Source of the DNA: Galerina marginata
Lineage: Eukaryota > Basidiomycota > Agaricomycetes > Agaricales > Galerinaceae
Assembly: GCA_023014335.1 (NCBI GenBank)
Contig: JAECYW010000025.1
Span: forward strand, 248,001-312,000
Direction: 5' to 3'
DNA: 64,000 nucleotides
Shown one piece after another: positions 1-11,319 of the stretch. A program made the position numbers and the translations under genes. The notes beneath the pieces are model-generated. The model saw nothing but the letters and a program-made list of their open reading frames with translations, was not told where the DNA came from and searched no databases. Each line of letters opens with the position of its first letter. Within the stretch, counting starts at the first letter, position 1.

Positions 1-265
1 CAGTGACGGGTTTTGTTTATTAAATTTATTAGGTGGGAAACGGTTGGGTACAAGTTTTAATAGTCACGATCACTCCGAGTTTGTACAGAGATCGAAACTT
101 AATGCTTATATTTATTGGTTCTTGATGCGTTGATAGCTTATGGTCTCTAAGCGTCAAGGTTCGTCAAAGCGCGATATACTGGATTCGCGAAATTGGGATC
201 AGATTCCCAGAACAGACATCTCTTCAATATGGTACATAAGAAGCTAAAGAAACATTGAAAAACCT

Positions 266-2848
266 TTAAATGCCTCGGTATTCAACTGGTATCTGGGCGT
301 TGTAAAGGGCAGAATACGAGCCTCGGGATTTAATAAGTTCAACTTGAGTGCCTTGTTCTTCGACTTTTCCATTATTCATGTAGCTGGAGAGATATGATGT
401 TAGTTCCAGAAAATGCCGAAATCTGGACGTACATGATCAAGTCGGCGTGATGAGCGACGCTCGCCAGCCTATTCGTAACCACAATAAGTGTTTGACCATT
501 CTTCTCCGCAATCCGGCGAAATTCTTCCAATATTTGGGATTCTGCGAGTGGATCCAATGCATTGAATGGTTCGTCCAAAATTACTAGCTTGATGTTGCCA
601 TGCATAATCCTCAAAAACGCACGAGAACTTTGTAGAGATTATCAGTCTCGTAACTCGAGATACTTGAGCACACTTACGCCATAAAGCACTGCCTTTCGGC
701 GGTAGAAAACGACGCCCTAGTCGGAATGGGTGAAAAACGGTCGCGGGCGGCTAGAGCCGCTGGGCCGGCACTGTCTTCGATACTTTCGCTTGTGATGGTA
801 ATCGGATTCGGAACGGCGTCATACCCACAGCGCTCGATGAAATGCATAGCTCCGCCAAGTCGAACTGCCACATCCAGGTCTGCGTCTTTGACCGAGCAAC
901 GATCCATTTCGTTTGTCAGCCCAAGGAGCAGATTTTCTCGAAGAGACACAGGGTACATCTCTTCGTGCTGGGTGACGAAAGCCACTGACTTACGGAATTC
1001 ATGCGCCATCGGGGGTTTGAGCTTGATATTGTCGATAGAGATGTTGCCTCCGGTAGGTTGTCCGATACCAGTTATTAACTTTGCTAAAGAGGTCTTCCCG
1101 CTGCCATTCGGACCCGTAATGACAATGAATTGACTAGGTCCAATCGTTAAGTTCACACGAGAGATGGCAGGAATGTTGGAAGACGAGTAACTATACGAAA
1201 CATTACTAGAATTTATGATTAATATTCCAAGACGAACAGGCAGAATTTTGACACCTACTTAATATTAATTTTGCAGCCCTTGGTATCTGGATTTAATGGA
1301 CAGGGACAACCTTGATTGGAAGGCGCCAAGTCCAAGAGTTGATAAAAGCCTTGTATCCTTTCGAAGATATTCATGAAGGTATTTTCTCTTCGACGACCCA
1401 GAATATGGTCGATCTGCAGATTCATTTTGGAAATCGCAATTTGGAAGACAACTACTACACCCAAGAGAGACTCGGAGCTCGCAAACGGTATGAAAATAGC
1501 TGACACGGCCTTGAAGTATCGTTAGAATGTGTAATGTCGACAAAACACACCGATCCTCACCACCGGATACTCGATGAGTAAGTCTCGTGGAAGCACCCAT
1601 AGCCATGAAGCCGGGGGATTTAAGCCGAGTATAGTGGTGTCTGCTTCGACGACACCAAGGAGTTCTGATACTCGTTTATATTCTGCATAAAAAGGATTCA
1701 TTAGTGACGTATTTTACCAGAAAACAAAACGGAAAATACCTTTGCCAAAATGATCGAGTAACCCGTCTTTGACCAGGGAAAAGCGATATCGAAAGTCAAA
1801 CACGATGTTGAAAAGAACCATTAGGCGCTTATAATGATTGTTCGATGTCCAAAACGTGTACCCTGCGCCTCCCGCGCAGTTCCTCGGCGTAAAAAGCTTC
1901 GTCGTAAGGAATAACACCAACAGCGAGGATAGAACCTTGGCGTTGACGGGGTCCTCAAATCGAAATATGATATTAATCAAGCAAAAAACCTCTAAGATGA
2001 GAGCGAGTATATGCCGCAGTCGAACTAATGGGACCTCAAGGAAGTCCCATCCCGGAATGAAATGCCCATAATCATATGGGTAGGGAAAGAGTCCACGGCT
2101 CTCTGCAAAAGAGAAGCAAGTCGATATCATTTGAAGACAGAAAGGGTGGATAAATACCATTAAGTTCGTTCACGTCCCATTCCAGATTTGCTAAGTAAAT
2201 TTTAATCAATTTGAGAAAACCAATCCGTTCACAGGACATCACCTTGAACAAGTCTAGGAAGGAAGTGCGCTCGAAGGCGGCCCCCAAGTTCGGCTCTCAG
2301 ATCAATCCTAAGGGTCAAGTACGTTTGTTGTCCACAATGAGGCGGCGGCGTACTCACATATCATGTTCTAGGTAGGAGCTCATTATTCCAAGACCGAGCC
2401 ATGCGAGCACTAAGATACTGATGGAGTTGGGATTTCCCTCCTTGTTTCGCTGTTCCTGGAAGAGACGCTCGATCTGAAGACCAATTTGTTAGTGAACTTA
2501 GCAGGAAGATGAAACAACAATTACTTTAAATACTATGTCGGAAGCTAAGAGTAATGAAACGGGCGTTTCGAGCGCCAAAAGGACGGTGTACAGATAGTAC
2601 TTGAGAGTATGCGATGGAGCTATGCACCATAAATCTTTCAGAAAGCGGGTGAATCCAACGAGTAGTATGAGGAATTCATTGACTGCTGTCGGCGTTGGCA
2701 AGAATAGTAACGGTGGCGATGTCGCGTCATAGGCAATGTCAAAGATACCCCAGCTGGTATATCGAACTTCATTCGGAGGATGAAGCTGAGCTTTTCTGTC
2801 ATGGGATAACGAATCTTTGCTGTTCAATTGTCCGTTGGCGGAAGACAT
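266..2848 (-). CDS. ABC transporter, one membrane domain plus one ATPase domain
   Basis: This is a membrane ATP-binding cassette protein of about 700 residues in roughly ten exons; its substrate is unknown. The start at 2848 opens MSSANGQLNS. Exon frames join cleanly at GT...AG introns (for example 2524-2474). The N-terminal half has hydrophobic helices and ends in a segment rich in FDFRYRF-type motifs. The C-terminal half is an ATPase domain. Walker A is GPNGSGKTS (near 1090-1115), followed by a Q-loop VTQHEEMYP, Walker B VILDEP and D-loop NALDP. The H-loop region VTNRLASVAHHAD is near 450. After the last intron the protein ends with a short tail at the TAA at 266. The signature motif is the divergent FSTAERQ, not LSGGQ, which I believe is usual in this basidiomycete subfamily. 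One loop near 1860-1990 could be spliced differently. A half-transporter acting as a dimer is inferred. Confidence 0.8.
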
Positions 2849-2986
2849 CTTTCTTCGTTAGCATGGGCGGTTATCACCAAATATAAGGAGTGGCAATGAA
2901 ACTCAGGAAACGGCCATGTGGGTTTTGTGGGTTGCTATTTAAAATCAACTGTGATGGTGGCACTATATGAATATAAACGCACTTAC

Positions 2987-3131
2987 TGTAAGACCAGTGT
3001 GGTGAATCTGAAAATTTCGGGCGATCTTCGAATATGCTAGAATTGAATTCAACGGAAGGGTCCGAAGCGCGGATTACCAGAGTTTTACGAATTATGGAAC
3101 GCGAATCAGGCCCTGCTGTGTACACAGACAT
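2987..3131 (-). other. Possible isolated coding exon, unidentified
   Basis: An open stretch begins MSVYTAGPDSRS and ends at a strong donor (A|GTAAGTG at 2986). It lies upstream of the ABC gene on the same strand, but no acceptor before the ABC start restores that frame. It could be a 5' leader exon or the start of a small unrelated gene. No family was recognised. Confidence 0.2.
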
Positions 3132-6100
3132 GTTAATTCAGGGTGAAGTCGCCTTTGTGGGCGCATTATGTCGGGCTTCGTTTCGATTACCTTTATTTGG
3201 GTATTCGAATGAGGCGTTCGAGACACCATTCGGCGAATTGGATTGACCTTTTGATAACGGGTCCACGTTAGCACTGAAAATGACATAGGGCGGCTGTCCA
3301 CAAGAATGGCACCCAGAGATTGTGTGTTCATTTTCGACTTTTGGGGAAAAGCGCCTTAATACGCAAGAAGTATTGTGGGCATCCGGAGGATCTAGTAGTA
3401 TAGTCACGATAACGATATAAATTAACCTTAGAGGAGTTAAAACAGCACATGATTCTTCACTCCGGAAAGATTCGGGCCTTTGTTCGATGTTGAGGTCCTA
3501 GGAACTGAAACAGCGAGACATTGAACACTAAGCCTATGGAGGATCAAAAAAAACGAATGAAACGCCTTTCGGAGCAAAGAGGAGACAATCGAAACCCTTT
3601 ACTATTACTATAGGCACAAGGAACTTGAAGGTGGGAAAATCCAGGGTCAGCAGCGGCAAAGTATCGAGATGGAGACAGAACCTAATAGCGAGAGTAGGAC
3701 AGAAGGGACGGTTCGAGGGGTCAACCTTATAGAATAATGTTCTAAGAGGATAGAGAAACATATTCAAAGTCAAGCGAAAGTAATCGGAGGCCAAGAACAA
3801 AATGCCAGGAATCGAACTCTCAGACGATTCTCCGAAAGTCGTCAGACCTAATTGATGTTGGAGTAGCCCAGACTAGGTGCGACGGAGCCGATCGTAAAGC
3901 CAGAAAACAGAAGACATGGTCAGTGCTTCCGTGAAGGTTGGACAGTGATGGAGTAGCCCAAGCTAGGTGAGACAAAGCCTTCTAACGGCATTCGAATTTC
4001 GAGAGGAACGGCAACCGACGCTCTCAAACGATCCCGAGCACTGTGCTGATAGAAATCTGACATCAGACTGGATTGAAAGGTCTTTTTCAATTGCGACAGT
4101 GTAAAGAAACTTACTTATTAAGACCATATGGGTCTCAGTCATGAAGCCGGCTCGTCGTCCTTAGAATCTAGACGCATGTCGATCGCCAATGTGGACAGCG
4201 TCCAAAGGTTTAACGCAGTGGTTTATCACATTCATGTCGAAGGCGGATAAGAAAGCCTTAGTCTAGGGCTAGTTCGACAAATAGCGATGGTTGAGATCAA
4301 GAGCTTGTATTCGTGAGAACTCGACTGCAACATGTCACATGTCACATACTTATGAATCACACAAGTTCGGGCATCGGGTAAAACAATTTGGGCGGGATTT
4401 GGGATGAATGCCGCTTTGCCCGTAGCCATATGCCAATTTTATTTGGCTCACAGGATCCAGGTAAGTATGTTAAACTTACTCGCGGTCGGGTCAAAGTCGG
4501 GGTCGTGCGCGCCCGTCTCGATGCAGTTTGTAATCCATCAGCGATGAAACGGCAAGACGCGCTTAAACAGATTTCAGACCGTCATTACGGGCATGTCAAC
4601 AATAAGAAATGAGGTAGGTTGAATCAAATCCCCTAATCCCCCCCCAAAACGTGTCCACGAGATCGTGGACTGTCTTGGTATGGGATTAACAAATGCGTCG
4701 AGATTCTGACTGTAATTCACGCACACAAAGCCGATCATAAAACCGCTGTACACAATCCCATCAGCTGTCTTTGCAAGTATTTCAAGGACGGATTTGTTAG
4801 GGATGAAATGTGATGAACATACCGATTGCGTCTATACAGTTGAAAGGTATGAGCTACGGAGAGCTCAGAAGATAAGTAGTTTTTCGGCCGTCAACTCGGA
4901 AACCCCTTGATCAAACCATTTCTTTCTTGTCAAAATACTGTAAACTTTGAAATCACACCATTGTCTGTCAGCAAGATCAGTTCTGTAATTTAGTTTGGAG
5001 ATTCATCTCCTGCCCCCATCTCTTCAATAATATCAAAGTCAGACGAACCCTCTGTTCATCTGGACAACAGCTTGGACCCAATTTCTTCATGCACTTGTAT
5101 CTGAAGTCGCTTACATGAACTCGTAGCCGCGTCTGCATGCCTATCCCGACCCCAGGTTGATTAATTATTTCTTCCCCCGTATCTCAGCTTATGGACAGGA
5201 CTTGGAGCCGCGGTCTATCTTTCCTGCCATAAAACTCAGGAGCCGCGACCTCGATCCCTGTGCGTCCAGACCTTTTTTCGAGCACTTTCTAGGCAGGCCT
5301 TCTTTCACTTTCGACGATTGTGTGTGAGAATTTACATATCTTTTTTACTCAGTAAATTTTATTGCGCTTTTGTGAGTGCAATAGCAGGTAATCTGTGGAG
5401 AAATAATGTATTAGATCACTTGGTAACCAAATCTCCCCAGACTATAGGTCATCCCCAGATGACGCTAATTACTCAGGTTAAATATAAACTGCAGCGGGCA
5501 GCAAAAGGGGTACGCGTCAAACAGTCGGCGAGTACTGCTAGCGCCCAGCAACTTTCGTAATTTACCTCGGCCTCCTTGCACAGTTACCGATCCGCTGCCA
5601 TCTGAACCGAGGCGCAACTTGGGGTTGATATGACTCGAACTCTGCATTATAGCTATTACTTGTAGAAGTTGCCGAGACGTTTGTCTGCGAAACCATCAGA
5701 CCGGTCTTATTACACTGACATGAAAACGTAGGTAGGCATGGGGTAACTCGCGGATCCCAAGGCTTGAAGGGGGTTATTTCACTGGCGGCAATGTACAGCC
5801 GAGTCGTTCACTAAATCAAGGTCCCTTTGTAAAAATAAAAGGAAAAACGGCCTAATATTTACTCTTGATTTTGAATTGACATTTTTAACTTTCCTTTGAC
5901 ATTTAATAACTCTTCGCCTTCAATGCATCCATCTCCTGTCATCGCTTCGCTTCATGTTTCGATGACAAAGAATCTATTCGACGGGTTGTAGGAATATACT
6001 TAGAAAACCGTTCAAATGAAGTAAATGCCCTCATAGCTAACAACCATATGAATAAAAAATGGTCCCTTCAGTGCTGTCAGGAGAGCAACTTGGGCTCCAT

Positions 6101-7042
6101 AACTAGTAAAAGGGTGGGCTACCCCATTATGGGAAGGTAGAATACCGAGATCGTCTGAATCCTTCCAGAAAGTTCACATGCCAATGGTCTATAGTTAAAA
6201 GGCGTTATGTCGGCGAGGCATGAAAACATGCTGCCGTAAGAGCTTATTTTCCAATCGACGTTTGAAACTTACAGAATTAAAGAGACTCCGAGTCGGTAAG
6301 GAATTACTTACATAGGTGCTAGCACAAGTGCCAACCATGAAACAAATTAATTCCAAGCATGCATGATACCGACACTCGATTTTACACTACCTCCGATTGA
6401 TCGAGAACATTCTGCAGCAAATTGAACGAGAATGAGCTGGGAGGGGAAGTGTCTTGTTTTGCAGGGTACACTTAAGCAGCTAACTCCAAGCGAGATAGAT
6501 GGTATCTGTTGCGACTACAAAGCATGGGAATGATATCACCCTACCACAATATTATCATCGCTAAATCTTTTAATAGAAAAGTAAGTTGCGGCTTTGGGTT
6601 TATGTTAGAGATTAGAGTAAGCCTTTTACGATTTAATTGGAAACTCTTACCTGCCGACTTTTTGTGATCGGAGCTTCGAACTAGTGTCCGTTTTCCACGG
6701 TCGATGCAGAGTAAAAAAACGGTCTATGTTATGATCTAGTCTTGCTTACCATTATTGAAATAATATTGAAACAGGTCAACCGTACACCGAAACGCGGGCG
6801 GGCCATTTGTTTTACCCACAAGGAATTAAGCAGCTGCCAGTCATGAATAAACCGGTACACTCTGTAACTGAACAAATGCTCACGGAGATATTTGTAACAA
6901 TTTTGGTACCTCGGACCCTCGTCCGAATCGTCCTCGATCAAAGGGATTGACTCCGTGCCAAACCATCAAATATCGAGTCTAAATTAGGCTATTACATCTA
7001 TAAATAGCATCTTCCGACGCGCCTAAGTAGTAAATTGGGTAG
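3132..7042. other. Long gene-poor stretch
   Basis: No convincing gene was found. ORFs are short (up to 88 codons), lack domain signatures and overlap on both strands. Two imperfect direct repeats of about 30 bp containing GAGTAGCCC and CTAGGTG lie near 3861 and 3950. A short duplicated GGAGCCGCG motif lies near 5204 and 5241. An exon-like segment on the minus strand near 4340-4429 (MATGKAAFIPNP) has no partner exons that I could join. Confidence 0.5.
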
Positions 7043-7049
7043 TATAAAG
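7043..7049 (+). promoter_or_regulatory. TATA box of the peroxygenase gene
   Basis: TATAAAG lies 57 bp before the ATG at 7106, a normal spacing for a basidiomycete promoter. The short C/T-rich leader between them has no upstream ATG. Confidence 0.6.
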
Positions 7050-7105
7050 AGTAATCGTTCTCTGCTTCGACATTCAGAACAGCCCCTACATCCTAATTTC
7101 TCAAG

Positions 7106-8456
7106 ATGTTTTCTTCCCTTTCGGTCTACACGCTCTTAGCACTGAGCGTCTGCGCTGCTAACGCATTCCCGCAATACCAGTCCCTTGCTGGACTTACCAG
7201 AGAAGAATTGGATGCGGTCGTTCCAACCCTTCAATATTCGCCGCCTCAGCCGCCACCTGGACCTTTGGCCGACGACTCGACCAAGCTGGTCAATGATGCC
7301 GCACATCCACACATGCCACTTAAGCCAGGCGATATCCGTGGCCCCTGTCCAGCGCTAAACACTCTTGCATCTCATGGAGTAAGTCGTTGTGTAATATTTT
7401 GCCATAATTTCTCTGACATAGATTGAATATGTCTAGTACCTTCCCCGGAACGGTATTGTCACACCTACGCAAATCATAAATGCGGTTCAAGAAGGTATGT
7501 TCAGGACCAAATCTATCGCGTTCGAGCTACAAAGTTTGTTGTGACAGGTCTCAACTTGGAAAATACCTTCGCTCGTTTCCTCGTGTTCTCGACTTTCCTT
7601 GTAAATGGCAACCCGATCACAAATCTAATGAGTATTGGAGGTGCAACTCCATTGACTGGGCCAAACCCACCTAAACCAGCAACAGTAGGCGGTCTCAACA
7701 GTCATAACAACTGCGAAGGTGAACTTGAACCGAACCTCAGATAATATACGGGTAGCTAAATATTAATCCTAGGTGATACTAGTATGACTCGTGACGATTT
7801 CTTCTTCGGAAACAATCACGACTTCGACGAGGCCCGCTTCCAAAACGTAAGCTTTCAGGGCGTCAAGACTCTTTTTTGACATTTGACTAACAAATATCTT
7901 CCAGTTTGTCAACTTCAGCAACAAATACGGAGCTGGAAAGTATAACTTGACGGTCGCGACTGAGCTCAGGCACTTCCTTCACCAAGACTCCCTCATGAGA
8001 AACCCTCAATTCTCCCTTGTATCTCCTCGACTCTTCACTGCTTATGGAGAGTCAGTCTTCCCTATTAATATCTTCATCGACGGACGACAGAAAGACGGGC
8101 AATTGGACTTGACCGTAGCGCGTGGCTTCTTCCAACTTATGCAGTTCCCTAAAGATTTCCATCGCCACGACGGAGCGATTAGCAATGAGGGATTCGAGAC
8201 CGTCTACAACAAGTACCCGATACAACCTGGAGGGAACACCAAGGGCGTCAACACCTATAAGGCTGATCCAACTTCGGCAACCTTGTTCCAGCCGTGCCTC
8301 CGATACACCGACTTCGTGAACAAGAACATCAAGGCATTGTACCCTAATCCGACTGGTCTTCTACGAAAGTCCATCAACACGAACTTGCAGTTCTTGTTCG
8401 ATGCCACCGCTGGAGACAACTGCACCCAAGTCTTCCCTTATGGAAAAGATAACTAA
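7106..8456 (+). CDS. Secreted heme-thiolate peroxygenase (unspecific peroxygenase / chloroperoxidase family)
   Basis: Five exons (7106-7378, 7437-7494, 7548-7718, 7773-7846, 7905-8456) give 375 residues, the length of the long fungal unspecific peroxygenases. These secreted heme-thiolate enzymes use hydrogen peroxide to insert oxygen into C-H bonds and aromatics. A signal peptide covers about residues 1-20 and a Pro-rich prosegment follows. The proximal PCP motif supplies heme ligand Cys81. The magnesium-binding EGD triplet (residues 167-169) is rebuilt exactly across the third intron. The acid-base pair Arg234 and Glu241 sits in RLFTAYGE with the canonical spacing of seven. The protein ends CTQVFPYGKDN; one Cys lies close to the C-terminus, as in enzymes with a C-terminal disulfide. 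All splice joins keep frame. Substrate range cannot be read from sequence. Confidence 0.93.
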
Positions 8457-9719
8457 CCGCAGACTTAAGGCTTCCGGCCTTCAGGCCTTCGGGGAAACTC
8501 CGTTTATTTAATTCACTGTATTTATTTCTAATAATTAGCAACAGCCGCCGGCGATTTTAATAGCCTGTTGTCTACACCCTGGTGGATATTAATGTTTACA
8601 TACTTGACTTTTAAAGCTTTGGCTCGAGATTAGTAAATAAGCGCTATGACTGGTCACGAGCCTAGCGTCTCGGCGTCATTCTGAAAGCCGTTGCAGGGCA
8701 ATTTAAGGTATTTCGAACTGGCTATGGGTATTAGGTGTAATTGATGGTGGCGTCGAAAAGGAAGTCGCGCCGCAAATAATCACACCTGCCAGTAGACGGG
8801 ACTAAATTCAATCCGCAGTACTTAGTCGAACGGGTTCGTTGTATGACGAGAAAATTGCCCGAGAAGATTCTGGGGTGGAATCGGTGACGTTGAGGATGGG
8901 AAATCAAAGTCGGTTGAGAGGTTTCGTTGGAATAGTCACAGTACAGATGAGGACAAGTTACAATCCAAAATCTGGTCGGAGTCTCCTGTTCGGCACGAGA
9001 TCGTGGGACATCTGAGAACATAATTTTACCTGGTGATCCACGTCGACCACATAATACATTCCTGTGCTTTACCCCCAAGGTTCTAGAGCAGCTCGACATC
9101 ATGCTTTCTTCTCCTTAGTCTGACCGCCAGTGAGGAAGTTCCACGTCTGGAACCGGAATAGAATTGGAAGCTGGAACAGTGGATCATTGGCGCAATGATG
9201 GGCTGGTACGATGTTTTCGAGCTGACGGGTAAATATAACACCTTACATCAATCATCAGATTCACTGTTCCTGATGGCTCGCATAGCTTGGAGCCTGGAAG
9301 CTGGCCTTTGTCGATGGAAAACCTGTTTTCGTGGTCTTTTTTGGTTAAAAATAACTCATGTTGCAGTCTCACCTCGTCGCCTCTCGGCTGTTGGGACAAG
9401 TCGTGTGAGTTACCGAATTTTTGTCGAACCATAGAACCACATCCAACGGACGACTCGACGGTTTTTATATTCGGGCGAGCCTACTCCTGACTTCAATGCT
9501 TCATTGATATTCATCATTGGTTTGAGATATGTATGTGCGTAGGTTAAATCGGATACCCGATGAAGCTCGAGATACAAAGGTTTGATAACCTTCAAATGCA
9601 TCTCGTTACTGAGGATCCTTGTCACCACGCGGTCGCTATTCCCCGACCCACAAATGCGCACCGACGCTTAAAAGCACGGCCAGAAGACAAAATCAAACTT
9701 CAGATTCTTCGTTTCAATC
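8457..9719. other. Intergenic, no gene recognised
   Basis: A GC-rich inverted stretch (near 8465-8500, GGCCTTCAGGCC) follows the peroxygenase stop and may lie in its 3' UTR. The longest ORF (8731-9102, minus) has no signal peptide, domain or supporting splice sites. Confidence 0.5.
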
Positions 9720-11319
9720 ATGATACTTTCGCCCAGGATTGCGTTCGCAGTCTTAGCAGCCTCCTTTGCATCCGCCCTGACGCTGCCATCACTTGCTAAT
9801 GCTCAACTCGTGGCACGCCAGGACGCAGGCCAAGATAGTCGAAGCTGTCTTTCAATACGGTTCGCAAATTTTCTGTCTCTGTCGTTCATATTTTAATTTC
9901 TTGGTGGCATTTAGGGACATTTGCGATCCAAGCACCATTCCCGCTTCGGATGCTGCTAACGCTGTGAACACCCACCCGGCCTGCATCGCGCTCGTAGTCT
10001 GCGAAACTACCCAGTTTTTCAATCCTGATTTCCCGCGTAATCAGCCTCGTCTCACTCGCGACGTGCGTCTTGAACGGATTTTAGATGTGGGGCTTTCAAA
10101 ACTGAACTGGATTTTTCAGGCGTTCAACGTTGTTTCGAATGGCTCTGATGTAATTACCCAACAGCAATTTAGTAAGTTCCCTCCTTAATTCTCAGGTACA
10201 GTGTCCAAAAAGATCTAATGTCCGTCCGAAGTCGACTTTTACTACGGCACGATAGCTTCAATCAACGCGACAATTGCTAGTTCCAACACCTCCGGTCATC
10301 TTGCTACGCCCGAATTCCCAAGTTCCGCCCAGGCCGTGATTGGGTGGTGGCAGAACGTTGTTGCTTGGACTGGTTTCTGCCAGTCGTCGAGTATTCCCTA
10401 TCAAAACTTCGCGGTTTGCTTCCCTCCCTCCCGGTTGAGATGGGTCCTGATTTTATCCACTAGGACTGGATTGAATTTTCCAACAATCCGGGCGTTTGTC
10501 CGGCTGTCCAGTCATGCAGTCCAAACCCTAATCAACACATTCCAACGTGTATCCCACAAAGGCCTACAGACGTGAGTGCGAGTACTCCCATCCTTGGCCG
10601 TTGATGAATACAAAAAAATTCCCTACTCTGTAGAACGGAAGCTGCGCTGAGATGGTCAGGCAGTGCTCAGTAGGAGCCGGAAATGCCAGCAGCATATTTA
10701 ACAGCGAATATTGCGTGCTCTCGGCGCTCTGCTACAGCCAGTCGACCGTCGATGTGCTAATAGAGCAGCTTCACAATGAGGATTTCTTGACCACCGGTCC
10801 ACCAGTGCTATCGGCCAAGCAGCCTCGCTTATCGCAGAGCGTCAGTCCCCTTTAAATTCCTGTTGCGAATTTTCGTTTTCTCAAGGACCGACTTGGATGA
10901 TCGTAGGTGTTCAATGTCCTTTCAAAGGGAAATTCTGTCGTATCGCAGCAGAATATCATTGATGCTTACTATGGTACCCTGACAAACACCATTCAATCCT
11001 GTGGAGGACCACCGGGAGCGGAAACGCCCTGTCCGACTGGGTCTTCAGGCCCGTATCCGACTGACGTATCCTACGTTATTGACTTCTGGACGACGATCTC
11101 TGCTTGGACTGGGTACGGTTTTGGTTGTTTCCGCGTAAGGCCTTCGTACTTCTCACTCATATCTTTTTTCCCTCAGTTTTTGTGGCTCTCGTGAAATTCC
11201 GTATAAGAATCTAGCCGATTATCTTCAATTCTCGTATGTAATTATCTTCGAGTCTATCATATGCTCACTGAAATTACGCGGTATATAGGTCTACCGTCAA
11301 GGTTACTAAGTCTTGCTGA
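9720..11319 (+). CDS. Secreted cysteine-containing protein with internal duplication, family unknown
   Basis: Nine exons (9720-9859, 9915-10062, 10120-10171, 10232-10413, 10464-10571, 10634-10840, 10907-11112, 11177-11233, 11289-11319) total 1131 nt, or 376 residues plus stop, with every join in frame. The N-terminus is a signal peptide of about 28 residues ending LANA. The mature part holds two related halves. Unit 1 carries QPRLTRD, FNVVSNGSDVITQQQF, YYGTIAS and AWTGFCQSSSIPYQNFADW. Unit 2 carries QPRLSQS, FNVLSKGNSVVSQQN, YYGTLTN and AWTGFCGSREIPYKNLADY. Each FNV motif begins right after a phase-0 intron, while other introns are private to one unit. Cysteines flank both units. I recognise no catalytic motif. 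The protein is probably extracellular; it could be an adhesin-like, binding or effector-type protein. Confidence 0.82.

Noticed and set aside
3798..3830. A GTTCGATTCC-like T-loop on the minus strand, suggesting a tRNA
   Set aside because: The flanking bases do not form a T-stem, and no matching acceptor, D-arm or anticodon stem can be drawn.
3855..3985. Two imperfect 30-bp direct repeats (GAGTAGCCC...CTAGGTG) as a CRISPR-like or integration array
   Set aside because: Only two diverged copies exist, in a fungal intergenic region, with no further periodicity.
10120..10240. EF-hand-like loop around SNGSDVITQQQF in the duplicated secreted protein
   Set aside because: Hydrophobic positions fit loosely, but the acidic calcium ligands and the final Glu are missing in both repeat units.
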